18,792 nucleotides of DNA from Dehalococcoidia bacterium (GTDB lineage: Bacteria; Chloroflexota; Dehalococcoidia; Bin125). Position numbers and translations under genes: made by a program. Positions 1 to 8,509 of the stretch are shown here, piece after piece. The DNA lies in the NCBI GenBank assembly GCA_007571275.1, contig RKRS01000237.1, forward strand, positions 1 to 18,792. Reading direction: 5' to 3'. Numbering within the stretch: position 1 is the stretch's first letter; the number at the start of each line of letters is the position of its first letter. The notes beneath the pieces were generated by a model. It worked only from the letters and a program-made list of their open reading frames with translations, was not told the origin of the DNA and did not search any database.

Positions 1-1
1 G

Positions 2-76
2 CTGCGTGCAGAGTCAGAGGCGCGAGCCATCTACAACGCCATCGCTGGAGAGTTCAGACGCCGCGGCAGCGAATAG
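2..76 (+). CDS. 3' end of an unidentified protein (5'-truncated by window)
   Basis: The second reading frame is open from the window edge to TAG at 74-76 and encodes 24 residues ending in EFRRRGSE. The stop lies 39 nt before the next start on the same strand, so it is probably the upstream gene of the same defence-type cluster. The tail is charged and helical. It is too short to assign a family. It could be the end of a methyltransferase-type partner of the DUF499-like gene that follows, but nothing in these residues proves this. Confidence 0.4.
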   Translation: MRAESEARAIYNAIAGEFRRRGSE

Positions 77-115
77 CCGCCATCGGCCGAGAGCCGGCCC
101 ATAGGAGTATCAGGA

Positions 116-874
116 ATGGCCATTACAAACCGCGAACGGATCGGCAAGGCGATGGACCTGCTCAAAGAGGGGTTGGGTCCGTTCGTCGAGCGCGAGTTCC
201 TGAACCTTCACAGGACACGGGCCGCAGACGTGGCACGACAGTACTTTCATGATGACAACCGTCTCATGATCAGCACACCGATCAAGGAATGGGACGCCGC
301 AGCGCTGCTCAGTCTCATGACGTTCTCATGGAACGACGTCTTCCGCCAGACCCTTGGTCATACGGAACGTTCGCTGGTCGGAGAGCTGCGCGATTGGCGG
401 AACAAGTGGGCCCATCAGGAGGCCTTCTCCAGCGAAGATACGGGGCGCGCGCTTGACTCGGCTGCGCGTCTCCCAGAAGCCTGGCAATGGGTGCTATCCC
501 CAACTCAGAAGGAACCAGGAAGTCCGATCGAGTGGCAGGCCTCCCCCTCAGCGGCAACGAACTGACGAGTCCTCAGAGACACAGGGCGACGATGATGTCC
601 CTGAGGCGCCGACCGGTGCAGTCGGTGAGTCTCCTGCTACCGGTCTCGATCCAGTTACACAGCCTCTCACTCCACAGCACCACCGCTACCACGGAACGGT
701 GCGCCTCGATCCGCAGCGTGTGGGGCGGGACGCAGTCCAGATCGCGGAGGAGGTCATCGTCCACCTGGCTGGACTGCCGCGGGCTGAGGTCACAGTCACG
801 ATCGAGATCGAGGCCCGCCTCCCCGAGGGCGCTCCCTGCAGTTCGAGCCAGGCTCCGGATTTGAGCGGGACTGA
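116..874 (+). pseudogene. Relic of a Swt1-HEPN / DUF499-type large ATPase
   Basis: The first ORF (116-565) starts behind a GGAG box. Its first ~115 residues resemble a Swt1-family HEPN domain: an AITNRERIGKAMDLLKEGL start, then TLGHTERSLVGELRDWRNKW and AHQEAFSS. It loses this similarity after ALDSAARL and stops at 565. A second frame (about 560-835) carries what I recognise as the C-terminal end of DUF499-like proteins: HGTVRLDPQRVGRD, then IAEEVIVHLAGL and VTVTIEIEARLPEGAP. A further shift near 836 restores the family's closing residues, LQFEPGSGFERD, and a TGA at 872-874. The intact protein would exceed 1,000 residues, so the central ATPase part is deleted and at least two frame changes remain. 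Intact relatives sit in anti-phage clusters with DUF1156 methyltransferases. The HEPN piece could still be made as a 149-residue protein. The assignment rests on remembered family sequence. Confidence 0.68.
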
Positions 875-907
875 GCAGTCGAGGACTGTCCTGCTGCCCT
901 TACCGCC

Positions 908-1648
908 ATGCGCCTCATGGTCATGTACATCGGCGGCAAAACAACGGGCCCTGGCATGCCGCCAGCCTGGGTGACTCACCAGAGCAACCTGCGCCTGGCG
1001 CTGACACGTCCTGGCTCCTTCGTCGCCGAATTCACGCAAGAACCGCCGGCTGATAGCCAGCTGTCAATGGATGACTACGGTCAACAAGCGTTGACCGCTC
1101 TGCAAGATTGGGACGGCAGCGAGGATTCGACCTTGCCTCGCTCCGTGACCGAACGCATCCACGGGATGGCCCGTGGCCTTTCCGCCAACACGACTCTCTG
1201 GTTCGGCACCGTCCCAAGGCCTCGTCTGACCGAGATTCGACGTCCCTCACCTACCAGCTTTGCCTCCTCACAAACGGATCAGGCGTTCATGCAAGGCTGG
1301 CTGCAGGAGGTGAACTGGGCCAAGGGCACGGCCCAGCTCCACGACTACGCCGGCGACTATGCGTCGCTCAAGTTCGATCCGTCATTCAGCGAGCAGATGT
1401 TGGTGCTCGCTACTCAGTATGTCGAAGTCCGCGGGCACGGCTCAGTCAACCGTGACGGCGACTGGACGAGTGTCAATGTGCAGCACCTGAGCGCAACTCG
1501 CTCTTGGTCGGCGACGTTCGATCTCGACGCGTTCATAAACACCGACGAGGCAAGGCCTTTCGAGCCAAGTGCGACGGCAGCCATCGATCTCACCGAAGCG
1601 GAGTGGGAGTCCTTTGACCAGGCGATCCGCGAAGCTCGGGAGGCCTGA
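908..1648 (+). CDS. Conserved-looking 246-residue protein, family unknown
   Basis: This is an intact reading frame whose in-frame upstream stop is the TGA that ends the preceding relic (872-874). The start is therefore confined to about 875-915; ATG 908 or the nearby ATGs are possible, and no strong ribosome site decides. I do not recognise the family. The protein is acidic and soluble, with no membrane segment. A compact, probably beta-rich core runs through ALTRPGSFVAEF, DYGQQALTAL, ATQYVEVRGHG and WTSVNVQHLSATRSW. A helical acidic tail (LTEAEWESFDQAIREAREA) resembles the ends of small antitoxins. Its stop shares one base with the start of the PIN/VapC pseudogene (TGATG), so the pair was translationally coupled. 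It may be an antitoxin-like partner of that PIN protein, or an accessory protein of the dead HEPN/DUF499 locus. Confidence 0.62.
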   Translation: MRLMVMYIGGKTTGPGMPPAWVTHQSNLRLALTRPGSFVAEFTQEPPADSQLSMDDYGQQALTALQDWDGSEDSTLPRSVTERIHGMARGLSANTTLWFGTVPRPRLTEIRRPSPTSFASSQTDQAFMQGWLQEVNWAKGTAQLHDYAGDYASLKFDPSFSEQMLVLATQYVEVRGHGSVNRDGDWTSVNVQHLSATRSWSATFDLDAFINTDEARPFEPSATAAIDLTEAEWESFDQAIREAREA

Positions 1649-1978
1649 TGTCGTCCACGGTCCCACTCGTAGTTCTCGATAGCGGTCTGCGCGCTGTCAT
1701 CTCCTTCCAGACCCTGGAAGAGCTCTGGTTCGGAGTATTGAAGGGCGACTGGGACCGCGAAGGCGAAATCAACTCAGACAACACCTTGAGCAATATGAAG
1801 TCGCCCAGGCGACGCCCGAGCTGGTGAACCTATCGGCCAATATACGCAACGAGCGGGAGAAGGCAGGCCGCCGGCTGGCACAGGAGATGCCTGGATCGCA
1901 GTGACCGCTCTCATGCTGCAGTGCCCGCTAGCTTCGCATGATCGGCGCTTCGATCGCTCAACGAAGGTCGAGACCTGA
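1648..1978 (+). pseudogene. vapC: PIN-domain (VapC-type) toxin pseudogene
   Basis: VapC toxins are PIN-domain ribonucleases with acidic catalytic residues. Three pieces in different frames follow one another. The first (1648-1827, 59 codons) has PLVVLDSG, the PIN first strand and catalytic Asp, fused at once to AVISFQTLEELWFGVLKGDW, so the segment normally between them is missing. The second (about 1769-1885) reads HLEQYEVAQATPELVNLSA then IRNEREKAGRRL. The third (1886-1978) reads DAWIAVTALML then LASHDRRFDR and ends at TGA 1976-1978; DAWIA is the hallmark fourth-motif region of PIN domains. The internal deletion and two frame changes mean no active toxin. It starts one base inside the stop of the 246-residue gene, a toxin-antitoxin style coupling. 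The following 34 codons to TAG 2080-2082 are open but unrecognised. Confidence 0.72.
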
Positions 1979-2110
1979 GCCTCGGCGAGGAGCTGTTGGA
2001 CTGCTTGATCGAGAACGTAGAGCAAGCGGGAGGTGATGAACCGCCGACGAGTGCGACGTGGGTGAACGACAAGCGCCGATAGATGACTCCTCGTGGCTGA
2101 TAGCAATCGG

Positions 2111-3739
2111 TCAAAATGCAAATGCTGGACCATGACGGTCGACTGAACGCCAGCCCCGGCCCAACGGCCCGGCGCATTCCAGCGTGGCGCGATCCGAGAC
2201 CAACAGAGGTAGCGTCAGATCGGTGCGGGCCATCGCCTGCTCGGCGACCCGGAGGAAGTGAGTGGCAGCCAGCTCGTCCTCGAATACGATGAGCACGGTC
2301 GGTTGAGTTGGGTGGTCGTCCGTTGGTCGACGGGTGGCGTAGTAGCGCAGGTACGGGGCGAGTCGGGAGCGCATCGTCGCCGGTCGGATCGCTCGCCGCT
2401 CCCACTCAAGGAAGATCGGATGGAGCTGTTCATTCGCGCGGAGGACGATGAACGCGTCTGGTTGGATCGAACGCACCGTGCCGTCCTGATGGCGGAAGTA
2501 GCGAGAGGCTCGGTGGGGTGGATCGAGTTGGTCGAAGGTCCAGTCTCGCTGGCGCGCTTGGTCGGCGAGGGAGGCGATGAACGCATGGACGGAGGCGGTG
2601 TGGTCGATGTGGCGTAGGAGTTGCCGGGTTCGGGCACCTGAGACGTCGCGCCAACCGAACGGTGAGCCGAGGTCCCGTGGCGCGGCGCTCCAGCGCTGGC
2701 GAGCGGGTCCCAAGGCGGCGCGGTCGCGGCGGGCAAGATAGGCGATGCTACGGTCAGCCAGCATCAGGCGCGACTGCCCTTGGATCGTCTGGGCAACGAC
2801 GAGATCGATGCGGGTGAGTCGCGCGCGCAGCTGTGAGACGCGAGAGCGGCTGACGCCCAGCAGCGATCCAAGGTGGGAAGGAGCGAGCCAGGGCCAGTCG
2901 CCGATCAGGTCGAGCGCGCGCTTCTCCGCGGCGCTGAGTTGCGAGGCGAGTGGTTGCTCCGCCAGCGTGCCGATCGGACCAGCGGTCGGTCGCGACAGGG
3001 GCGGCTCAGTCGGCGCTGATCGTGGTGGTCCAGCGAACCGGAGCGCTTCGCGCAGCGTGAGTGGAGTCGAACCCGTTGGTACGCGCCAGACAGGCTCGTG
3101 AGCGTCGGCTGATGCGGCCTGGGCCTCCAGAGCCAGAAACCCGATTGTTGGAGCGCCCCTGAGCAGGCGCTGCGCCTGGCGGAGGCGAATCTCATCGGGC
3201 ATGAGCCAGAGCAGGAGGCTCGGGGACCCAAGATCCCAGAGCCGTCGCACGCGTTTGGCGAAGGCGGTGCGCTCGGAGGTGATACCGCGGCGGACGATGC
3301 CGATGCTCCGACCATCTGGGAGCGTGATCGCCGCGTCGAGCGGCAGCGCACGGTAGCAGCGGAAGCGAATCGGATGGGCGATCTCGGCGACTACCGCAGC
3401 GAGCCGGTAGATGCTAGCCAGGCCGTCGAGGCGTTGGATGAACAGGCGCTGTTCCTGATCCGCAAGCGGATAGCGGCTGATCAACGCTTCGAGGTCTATC
3501 TCTTGCTCGTGGGCAAGCTGGCTGAGCCCGGCCGGACTGAGATAGTAGCGCTGGCTGCGGGGCACGAACGGCGTGGCGTGAGGTAGATGGAGCGCGAGGC
3601 CATCCGCGACCATCTGGTTGAGCGCGGGGTAGACCGCGCCGCGAGACCAACCGGACACGGCGACCAGCTCGAGGCGGTCAAGAAACGGCATCTCGGCGAG
3701 GCGCTCCAGGAGCTCGGTGCAGCAACGGGAGCGACTCAT
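2111..3739 (-). CDS. Replication-relaxation (Replic_Relax) family protein, tandem-duplicated
   Basis: This is the last gene of the transfer operon. Its ATG overlaps the coupling-protein stop as ATGA. Proteins of this family carry winged helices and a nuclease-like fold and are encoded on conjugative elements of Gram-positive bacteria and Chloroflexota, where they are thought to act in initiation at the transfer or replication origin. The 542 residues look like two copies of one module. Copy 1 has a winged helix at about 1-75 (LVAVSGWSRGAVYPALNQM) and a fold at about 133-200 beginning LDAAITLPDG. Copy 2 has a helix-turn-helix at about 270-315 (HLGSLLGVSRSRVSQLRARL) and a fold at about 425-500 with QPDAFIVLR, then PIFLEWERRAI and YLRYY. 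The PD and ExE residues (D428, E445, E447) survive only in copy 2. A His-rich stretch (RHIDHTASVH, 376-385) precedes the second fold. No classical His-hydrophobe-His relaxase was seen elsewhere in the window. Confidence 0.82.
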   Translation of the reverse strand: MSRSRCCTELLERLAEMPFLDRLELVAVSGWSRGAVYPALNQMVADGLALHLPHATPFVPRSQRYYLSPAGLSQLAHEQEIDLEALISRYPLADQEQRLFIQRLDGLASIYRLAAVVAEIAHPIRFRCYRALPLDAAITLPDGRSIGIVRRGITSERTAFAKRVRRLWDLGSPSLLLWLMPDEIRLRQAQRLLRGAPTIGFLALEAQAASADAHEPVWRVPTGSTPLTLREALRFAGPPRSAPTEPPLSRPTAGPIGTLAEQPLASQLSAAEKRALDLIGDWPWLAPSHLGSLLGVSRSRVSQLRARLTRIDLVVAQTIQGQSRLMLADRSIAYLARRDRAALGPARQRWSAAPRDLGSPFGWRDVSGARTRQLLRHIDHTASVHAFIASLADQARQRDWTFDQLDPPHRASRYFRHQDGTVRSIQPDAFIVLRANEQLHPIFLEWERRAIRPATMRSRLAPYLRYYATRRPTDDHPTQPTVLIVFEDELAATHFLRVAEQAMARTDLTLPLLVSDRATLECAGPLGRGWRSVDRHGPAFAF

Positions 3740-5448
3740 GAGGTCGTCGGTCCGCGCTTGCTTCGCTGCTTACGGCGCTTCGATTGGCTGGGCGTTGCTG
3801 AGGCCGCCTCACGCAGGTCGTCCATCTCGGTGCGGTAGCGTTCCAGACTGCGCCGCCGCTCAATCTGCTGCGCTTCGATCAGCTCCAGCGGTGTCGTCCA
3901 GGCAGAGGCAGCCACGCGGATGCGAGCGGCTTCATCTGGGTCACCCAGTGGGGGGCGGCGGACGGTCATCGAAAAGGCCGGTAACCGTTCGCGGTCGACT
4001 GAGGCGCGAACGTAGCAGTGGTGCACGGGTTGGGAGACGATGTCTTCTTCCGTGAGCCGCTCGCGACCCAGCTCCCAGACCAGGTCGCGGGCGTCCGTAG
4101 CAGAGACCTGGAAGACGCAGAGACAGCCGATGTTGGCGAGCAGGGTGTGTCGCATCGTCGGTGAGAGGTCGTCGAGCTTGGCCAGGCTTTGGGTGGCGAG
4201 CACGAACGAGGCGCCGTACTTACCCAACTCGGCGAGCATCGACTCGAACTCGACGCCGGGGATGGTCTGCATCTCGTCGACCACGACCAATGCTCCGCGC
4301 CGCTGGTTCGGGTTGAGCTGCTCCTGTTCGCGGAGCACCGCGTCAATCAGGTTGAGCAGGGAGGCGCCGACCAGCGCCGCGACATCGCGGCCGACTACGC
4401 CCCGGGCGGTGGAGACGAAGAGGACACCGCCGTCAAGGATCGTGCGGCGCAGGTCAATCGTCGATCGCGGTTGTCCGAGGATGGCGCGCGCCCGTTTGGA
4501 GGAGGCGTAGTAACTCAGTCGGGTCTGGACGGGGGCCATCGCTTCGGCGCGGTATTCCCGCCGCCAGCCGCCGAAATCGCGCGCCCACCACTCCAAGAGG
4601 AACGGGTCGCTGACTCGGGTCAGCAGATCGGCGCGGAAGCGTTCATCGGAGAGCAGCCGCAGACCGTCGAGGATCGTGTGTTGTTGGTCAGGCGCAGTGA
4701 GCGGGTGACTGTTCACCTCGTGCAAGGTCTTCACGATCTGCTCGAGGATCGACTGCATCCGCGGCCCCCACTGCTCCCAGAGGCCGCGGGCGACACGGAC
4801 GACGGAGTCGGCGGTACGGTCGCGGTCGGCGAAGACCTGGGCGTCGAGCAGGTTGATCCCGGGGGCGCGGTCGGGATCGGCGAGGTCAATCAGTCGGATC
4901 GTGCCAGTGAGCGCAGCGGGGGTGTGCTCGAGCAGTGAGGCGACGAGGTCTGCATGTGGGTCGATCACGACGATTGTGTCGTCGTCCCGTCCGTCCGCTT
5001 TCTCCTGCAGCTTGTGCGTCACGATGTGACGCATCAGGGTCGACTTGCCCATCCGCGTGCGTGCGACGTAGAGGTGATGGCGATGGAGCAGGTCATCGGG
5101 AAAGCGGATCGGTCTGGGGCCGTCTCCGGTTGAGTCGCCGACATAGGCGCCGCTGCGTAGCTCGCGTCTGGAAGGCAGTAAGGCCTTTGCCCCAGCGCGT
5201 GCAATCTCATGGGTCTCGTCGACTGCGCCGGGCGGGTGCCAGAGCGCGGCCACCTCGCGCACGCCGAGTACGGCGCTGCGCCTGAACCACCCTGGTTTTC
5301 TGGGTTGTAGACACACTGGCGGTCGTGGAGTGTGAGCCACAGGGGGGCAGTTGGCGCACGGGACCTTGGTTGAACCGAGCGCCGGCCGGATGGTCATAGT
5401 GCTGATAGGCGGAGACGACACGTCCGAGCAGCGCTTCGGCACGGGCAC
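3736..5448 (-). CDS. Type IV coupling protein (VirD4/TraG-like), ATPase part, downstream of a frameshift
   Basis: Coupling proteins are hexameric inner-membrane DNA translocases that hand the relaxosome to the secretion channel. In the 570-codon frame the Walker A-like loop is ARTRMGKST (129-137), a VVIDPHAD motif follows (160-167), Walker B is VVVDEMQ (388-394), and the FVLATQS motif typical of TraG/VirD4 ends is at 415-421. The C terminus is very basic (KRRKQRSKRG). The first ~34 residues are not protein-like. True homology seems to begin near PPVAHTPRP, just after a run of six C (5342-5347), and the membrane-anchored front half lies in another frame (5207-6289). Removing one C fuses the two into one ~850-residue protein. 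Its stop overlaps the start of the Replic_Relax gene. If not fused, this part alone would lack the membrane anchor. Confidence 0.85.
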   Translation of the reverse strand: MPVPKRCSDVSSPPISTMTIRPALGSTKVPCANCPPVAHTPRPPVCLQPRKPGWFRRSAVLGVREVAALWHPPGAVDETHEIARAGAKALLPSRRELRSGAYVGDSTGDGPRPIRFPDDLLHRHHLYVARTRMGKSTLMRHIVTHKLQEKADGRDDDTIVVIDPHADLVASLLEHTPAALTGTIRLIDLADPDRAPGINLLDAQVFADRDRTADSVVRVARGLWEQWGPRMQSILEQIVKTLHEVNSHPLTAPDQQHTILDGLRLLSDERFRADLLTRVSDPFLLEWWARDFGGWRREYRAEAMAPVQTRLSYYASSKRARAILGQPRSTIDLRRTILDGGVLFVSTARGVVGRDVAALVGASLLNLIDAVLREQEQLNPNQRRGALVVVDEMQTIPGVEFESMLAELGKYGASFVLATQSLAKLDDLSPTMRHTLLANIGCLCVFQVSATDARDLVWELGRERLTEEDIVSQPVHHCYVRASVDRERLPAFSMTVRRPPLGDPDEAARIRVAASAWTTPLELIEAQQIERRRSLERYRTEMDDLREAASATPSQSKRRKQRSKRGPTTS

Positions 5449-6289
5449 GATCGGTATCAGCGGGCAGGATCGCCACGATTTCGAGGGCTGCCTCGAACGC
5501 GCCGTGCGAGACCTTCTCGCGAATCGATTGGGGGTCGTATGCGCGCTGCCGCGCCTTCCGCCAGCGCCGCCAGGCCCAGCTACCGCCGATCAAGGCGACA
5601 CCCACGCCGAAGCAGAGCGCGACTGCGCTCCAAGTCTCGCCAGACTGGAACCAGGCGTACCCGCGCAGTGCGGCGAGTGCAGCCAGTCCGAGGATGGTCA
5701 GCGCGAGCGGATCGCCCGGGCCGTCCCGCACCGACGTTGGTCCCACTGGGAGCGAGCTCTGCTGACCGGGCAAGGCGTGGACGCGCTCCAGATAAGGACG
5801 AGACCAGCCTGGGTCGAGCGGGCGGAGCATCAGCCTGGCGCTGACCCGCTCGCCACTGCTCAGGGCGGAGAGCGCCCCAATCAAGGCGAGCAGGGGGTCA
5901 GAGCCGGGATCGAGCAGGTCGTCGTCGCGGAAGACACGCAAAGGAACGTAGGCGGGACCGCTGGGGCGCATGGTGACCGACCAAGCCTGTTCGTCGCTGC
6001 CCACGCTGAGCGGGTCCTGCTCATCCTGAACCTGCTCGATCCGCGCCTGCGGATAATGGGCGGCGATCTGGCGGCGCACCACCTCGCCGGCCAGACAGCG
6101 GATCATCAGGGTGAGGCCGTGTTGGTCCGCGGCGAGCTCGAGCGAGAATGGCTCTGGCGCGGCAATCGACTGAAGCAGGTTCTCCACACCTAGGAGAGTG
6201 TGCTCGCCAGTGCGCGGCGGCGTCACGGTGAGCAGCAACGGTTGAGCCGGTTCAGGGTAGAAGATCCGCTTCAGCAGATGACGGATCAC
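5207..6289 (-). CDS. N-terminal, membrane-anchored half of the coupling protein (frame-shifted from its ATPase half)
   Basis: I place the start at GTG 6289, giving VIRHLLKRIFYPEPAQP. It overlaps the VirB4 stop as GTGA, like other junctions in this operon; an upstream ATG at 6319 lies inside virB4 and adds ten unlikely residues. A cytosolic alpha/beta region (1-190) precedes two membrane helices (about 194-213, LALTILGLAALAALRGYAWF, and about 220-240), then a helical stretch ending AYQHYDHPAGARF. From residue ~316 (QLPP, in the C-run at 5342-5347) the frame runs into low-complexity Arg-rich sequence and stops at 5207. That tail is an out-of-frame reading of the next part of the same protein. 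Two transmembrane helices before the ATPase match the usual VirD4/TraG layout. As a separate 360-residue product it would have no ATPase. Confidence 0.75.
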   Translation of the reverse strand: MIRHLLKRIFYPEPAQPLLLTVTPPRTGEHTLLGVENLLQSIAAPEPFSLELAADQHGLTLMIRCLAGEVVRRQIAAHYPQARIEQVQDEQDPLSVGSDEQAWSVTMRPSGPAYVPLRVFRDDDLLDPGSDPLLALIGALSALSSGERVSARLMLRPLDPGWSRPYLERVHALPGQQSSLPVGPTSVRDGPGDPLALTILGLAALAALRGYAWFQSGETWSAVALCFGVGVALIGGSWAWRRWRKARQRAYDPQSIREKVSHGAFEAALEIVAILPADTDRARAEALLGRVVSAYQHYDHPAGARFNQGPVRQLPPCGSHSTTASVSTTQKTRVVQAQRRTRRARGGRALAPARRSRRDP

Positions 6290-8493
6290 TGCGCTGCTCC
6301 GTGCCCACCTGGCCGCCACTCGATCAGCTCAGTCTCCTCGGCTGTCGCCTCAACGCGGATCGGGAACCGCTCGCCCCGAGCCAGGAGCAGGCCGTCGCCG
6401 CGGGGACAGGAGAGGAGCCAGCGCTGGAGGTCTGGGGGCAGATCGAACGCTTCGCCGACGGCGGTGCTGACGGCGGCGTCCTGCTGGAGCAACAGCTTGA
6501 ACGCAGCGTTCTGCAAGAGCGCGCGACCCGAGTGCCCGGTGATCGTGCGGCTCGTGTCTTCGGCAAGCAGGTCCTGCACATCTTGGGTGATGAACTGCAG
6601 CCCCAGCTGGTGCTTGCGAGCGCGTTTCGCCATCGAGACCATGAACGCCGCGCCTTCCGGGTGTTGCATGATCGACCAGACTTCGTCGACGACGAGCAAG
6701 CGCGGCTTCGGATCGCGAGCGGCGGCGGCCCAGACGGTCTCGGTGCAGACCATCGCCGCGGCCGGGCGCAGCTCGGACTCGAGTAGGCGGAGGTCGAACA
6801 CGGTGACCGGCGCTTCGTGATGGAGCAGGTCCGCGCCCTCGTCGGAGAGCAAATGACGCAGGCTGCCCGTGGCGAAGGGACGAAGCAGTTTGGCCAGCTG
6901 CTCGGGATCGTTCTCGCTGAGAAAGGCATAGAAGTCGGCGAACCCGGTTCGACCGCGCGCCTGAGCGTAGTAGCCCGCCAGCGCGTGATCGAGGGCGGCG
7001 CGGCGCTCAATGCTGAGCCGTTCGCCAACCATCACCTCGATCAGCCGCCGCAGGCTGCCGATCCGCAGGAGCAGTTCCTCAGGATCGTCCTGGTCGAGCA
7101 CGAACGGATTCATCCCTTGCCCGGCAGCGCCAGGTGAGAGCACGCGTCCACCGGTCGCGCGGGCCAGGTCGGCGTACTCGCCCTCAGGGTCGATCACGTA
7201 GGGGACCACGCCGCGGCAGAGGTTGCGCAGGACGCCCAGCTTGGTCGCGAACGACTTGCCCGAGCCCGAACGGGCGAGCACGGCCGTGTTGGCGTTGAGA
7301 TGAGAGCCGTCCCAAGGGTCATAGACGATGGGTGCGCAGGCGCGTAGATCGATCCCATACAGCGCCCCCGAGCGAGTGTCGAGGTCAGGCGGGGAGAAGG
7401 GGAAGCAGCGGGCCACTGAGGAGGTGTCGAGCGTGCGCCAGGTAGCGACGGCGTTGAGCGCTAGCGGCTGGGTCGAGACCAGCCCTTCACGCTGGCGGAA
7501 GGGCAGCGCGTCGAGCTTGCCCAGGCTGGCGGCGAAGTGAGCTGAGGCGCGTTGACTGAGCTCAGTCAACAAGGTTAGTTCGTCGGCGTGCAGGGTGAGC
7601 GAGAGCGAAGCGTGGAACAGGCGCTCACGTCCGCGCTGGACGTCATCGCGGAGCCGGCTCACGTCTTCCAAGGCGATCTCGGCTTCGGGTGAGAGTGTCC
7701 GGCCCCGACGGAAAGAGAGCGAGCGAGCCGATTCGAAGCGAACCTTCTGCCACTCCAGCTGGCGGGCCGCCTGTTCGGCTGGAATCGGTCCCAGGTGCAG
7801 GGCCAGGTCCATCGGCGCACCGGTCGCCATCAGCTGTTGCAGGAATCCAGGCGCGAGCGAACGCGGCCACTTGGCTAGGTGCAGCGAGCGTGCGTGGCGG
7901 GTCCCGATCCGTATGTCGCGACGGTTGATCATGACCTCGACCGGGTCATCGCTGCGCTCGGCCGGCGAGCCACCTAAAGCACACGCGATCATGACGCGTT
8001 CCAGCACCTCGCCGCTGATCGGGTGGACACTGAGGCCTGAGCGGGCCAGGAGGCTACGCAGCTCGGCGGCATGTTGTTCCTCGCAGATCGCGTAGAAGCG
8101 TCGGTCGAGGATCCCATCGCGGTGCTCCAGTTCGGCCAGTAGCCGGCGCTGAGAGTCCGCCGCCGCCCTCGTTCTTGGCGGCAGCGTTGGCGGTTGTGCC
8201 TGTTCCAGCGCTCGCCTCAACCTGGCCAAGTCAGGCGGGTGCTGGCGGACGAGCAGCTGCAGCGGGAAATCGCAGGCGTTGAGCATGCCTGCGAAGGCGC
8301 CCAGCTTGGCGCTGTCCAGTTCAATGCCCATCAGTTCGGTCAGGCTGAGTTTGACCCCGTCCAGCCGAACCGGGCCGTCCGGTTCGAGATGGGAGAGCAT
8401 CAGGCAGCGCGGTAACGAGGGCAGCAGCTGGACAGCTTCGCCTTCGGTTGCGTGTGCGGCGCTCGTGCTGAGTCGGGGAAAGAGGCGTCTCAT
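6286..8493 (-). CDS. virB4: VirB4-family conjugative transfer ATPase
   Basis: VirB4 is the essential cytoplasmic ATPase that powers pilus biogenesis and substrate transfer in type IV secretion. The 735 residues have the usual two-part form. The N-terminal domain (about 1-370) contains no nucleotide motif. The C-terminal motor has a Walker A-like loop ARSGSGKSF (407-415), the VirB4/TraC signature VIDPEGEYADLA (433-444), Walker B LLVVDEVWSI (599-608), and FITQDVQDLL (634-643), where the family's conserved ITQ lies. The start is well set: AAGGAG lies 7 nt before ATG 8493, 16 nt after the stop of the small membrane protein upstream. The stop overlaps the GTG of the coupling protein. The length is usual for the family and no defects were seen. 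Confidence 0.94.
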   Translation of the reverse strand: MRRLFPRLSTSAAHATEGEAVQLLPSLPRCLMLSHLEPDGPVRLDGVKLSLTELMGIELDSAKLGAFAGMLNACDFPLQLLVRQHPPDLARLRRALEQAQPPTLPPRTRAAADSQRRLLAELEHRDGILDRRFYAICEEQHAAELRSLLARSGLSVHPISGEVLERVMIACALGGSPAERSDDPVEVMINRRDIRIGTRHARSLHLAKWPRSLAPGFLQQLMATGAPMDLALHLGPIPAEQAARQLEWQKVRFESARSLSFRRGRTLSPEAEIALEDVSRLRDDVQRGRERLFHASLSLTLHADELTLLTELSQRASAHFAASLGKLDALPFRQREGLVSTQPLALNAVATWRTLDTSSVARCFPFSPPDLDTRSGALYGIDLRACAPIVYDPWDGSHLNANTAVLARSGSGKSFATKLGVLRNLCRGVVPYVIDPEGEYADLARATGGRVLSPGAAGQGMNPFVLDQDDPEELLLRIGSLRRLIEVMVGERLSIERRAALDHALAGYYAQARGRTGFADFYAFLSENDPEQLAKLLRPFATGSLRHLLSDEGADLLHHEAPVTVFDLRLLESELRPAAAMVCTETVWAAAARDPKPRLLVVDEVWSIMQHPEGAAFMVSMAKRARKHQLGLQFITQDVQDLLAEDTSRTITGHSGRALLQNAAFKLLLQQDAAVSTAVGEAFDLPPDLQRWLLSCPRGDGLLLARGERFPIRVEATAEETELIEWRPGGHGAAQ

Positions 8494-8509
8494 CGTCTAG
8501 CTCCTTCAG

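Noticed and set aside
1978..2082. 34-codon plus frame after the PIN pseudogene ending ATWVNDKRR
   Set aside because: No start codon of its own and too short to assign; it may be a remnant of another gene.
4189..6193. Long plus-strand open frames (249 and 280 codons) opposite the coupling-protein genes
   Set aside because: They are antisense to clear ATPase and membrane-domain coding sequence, have no domain features or ribosome sites, and arise from GC-rich codon bias.
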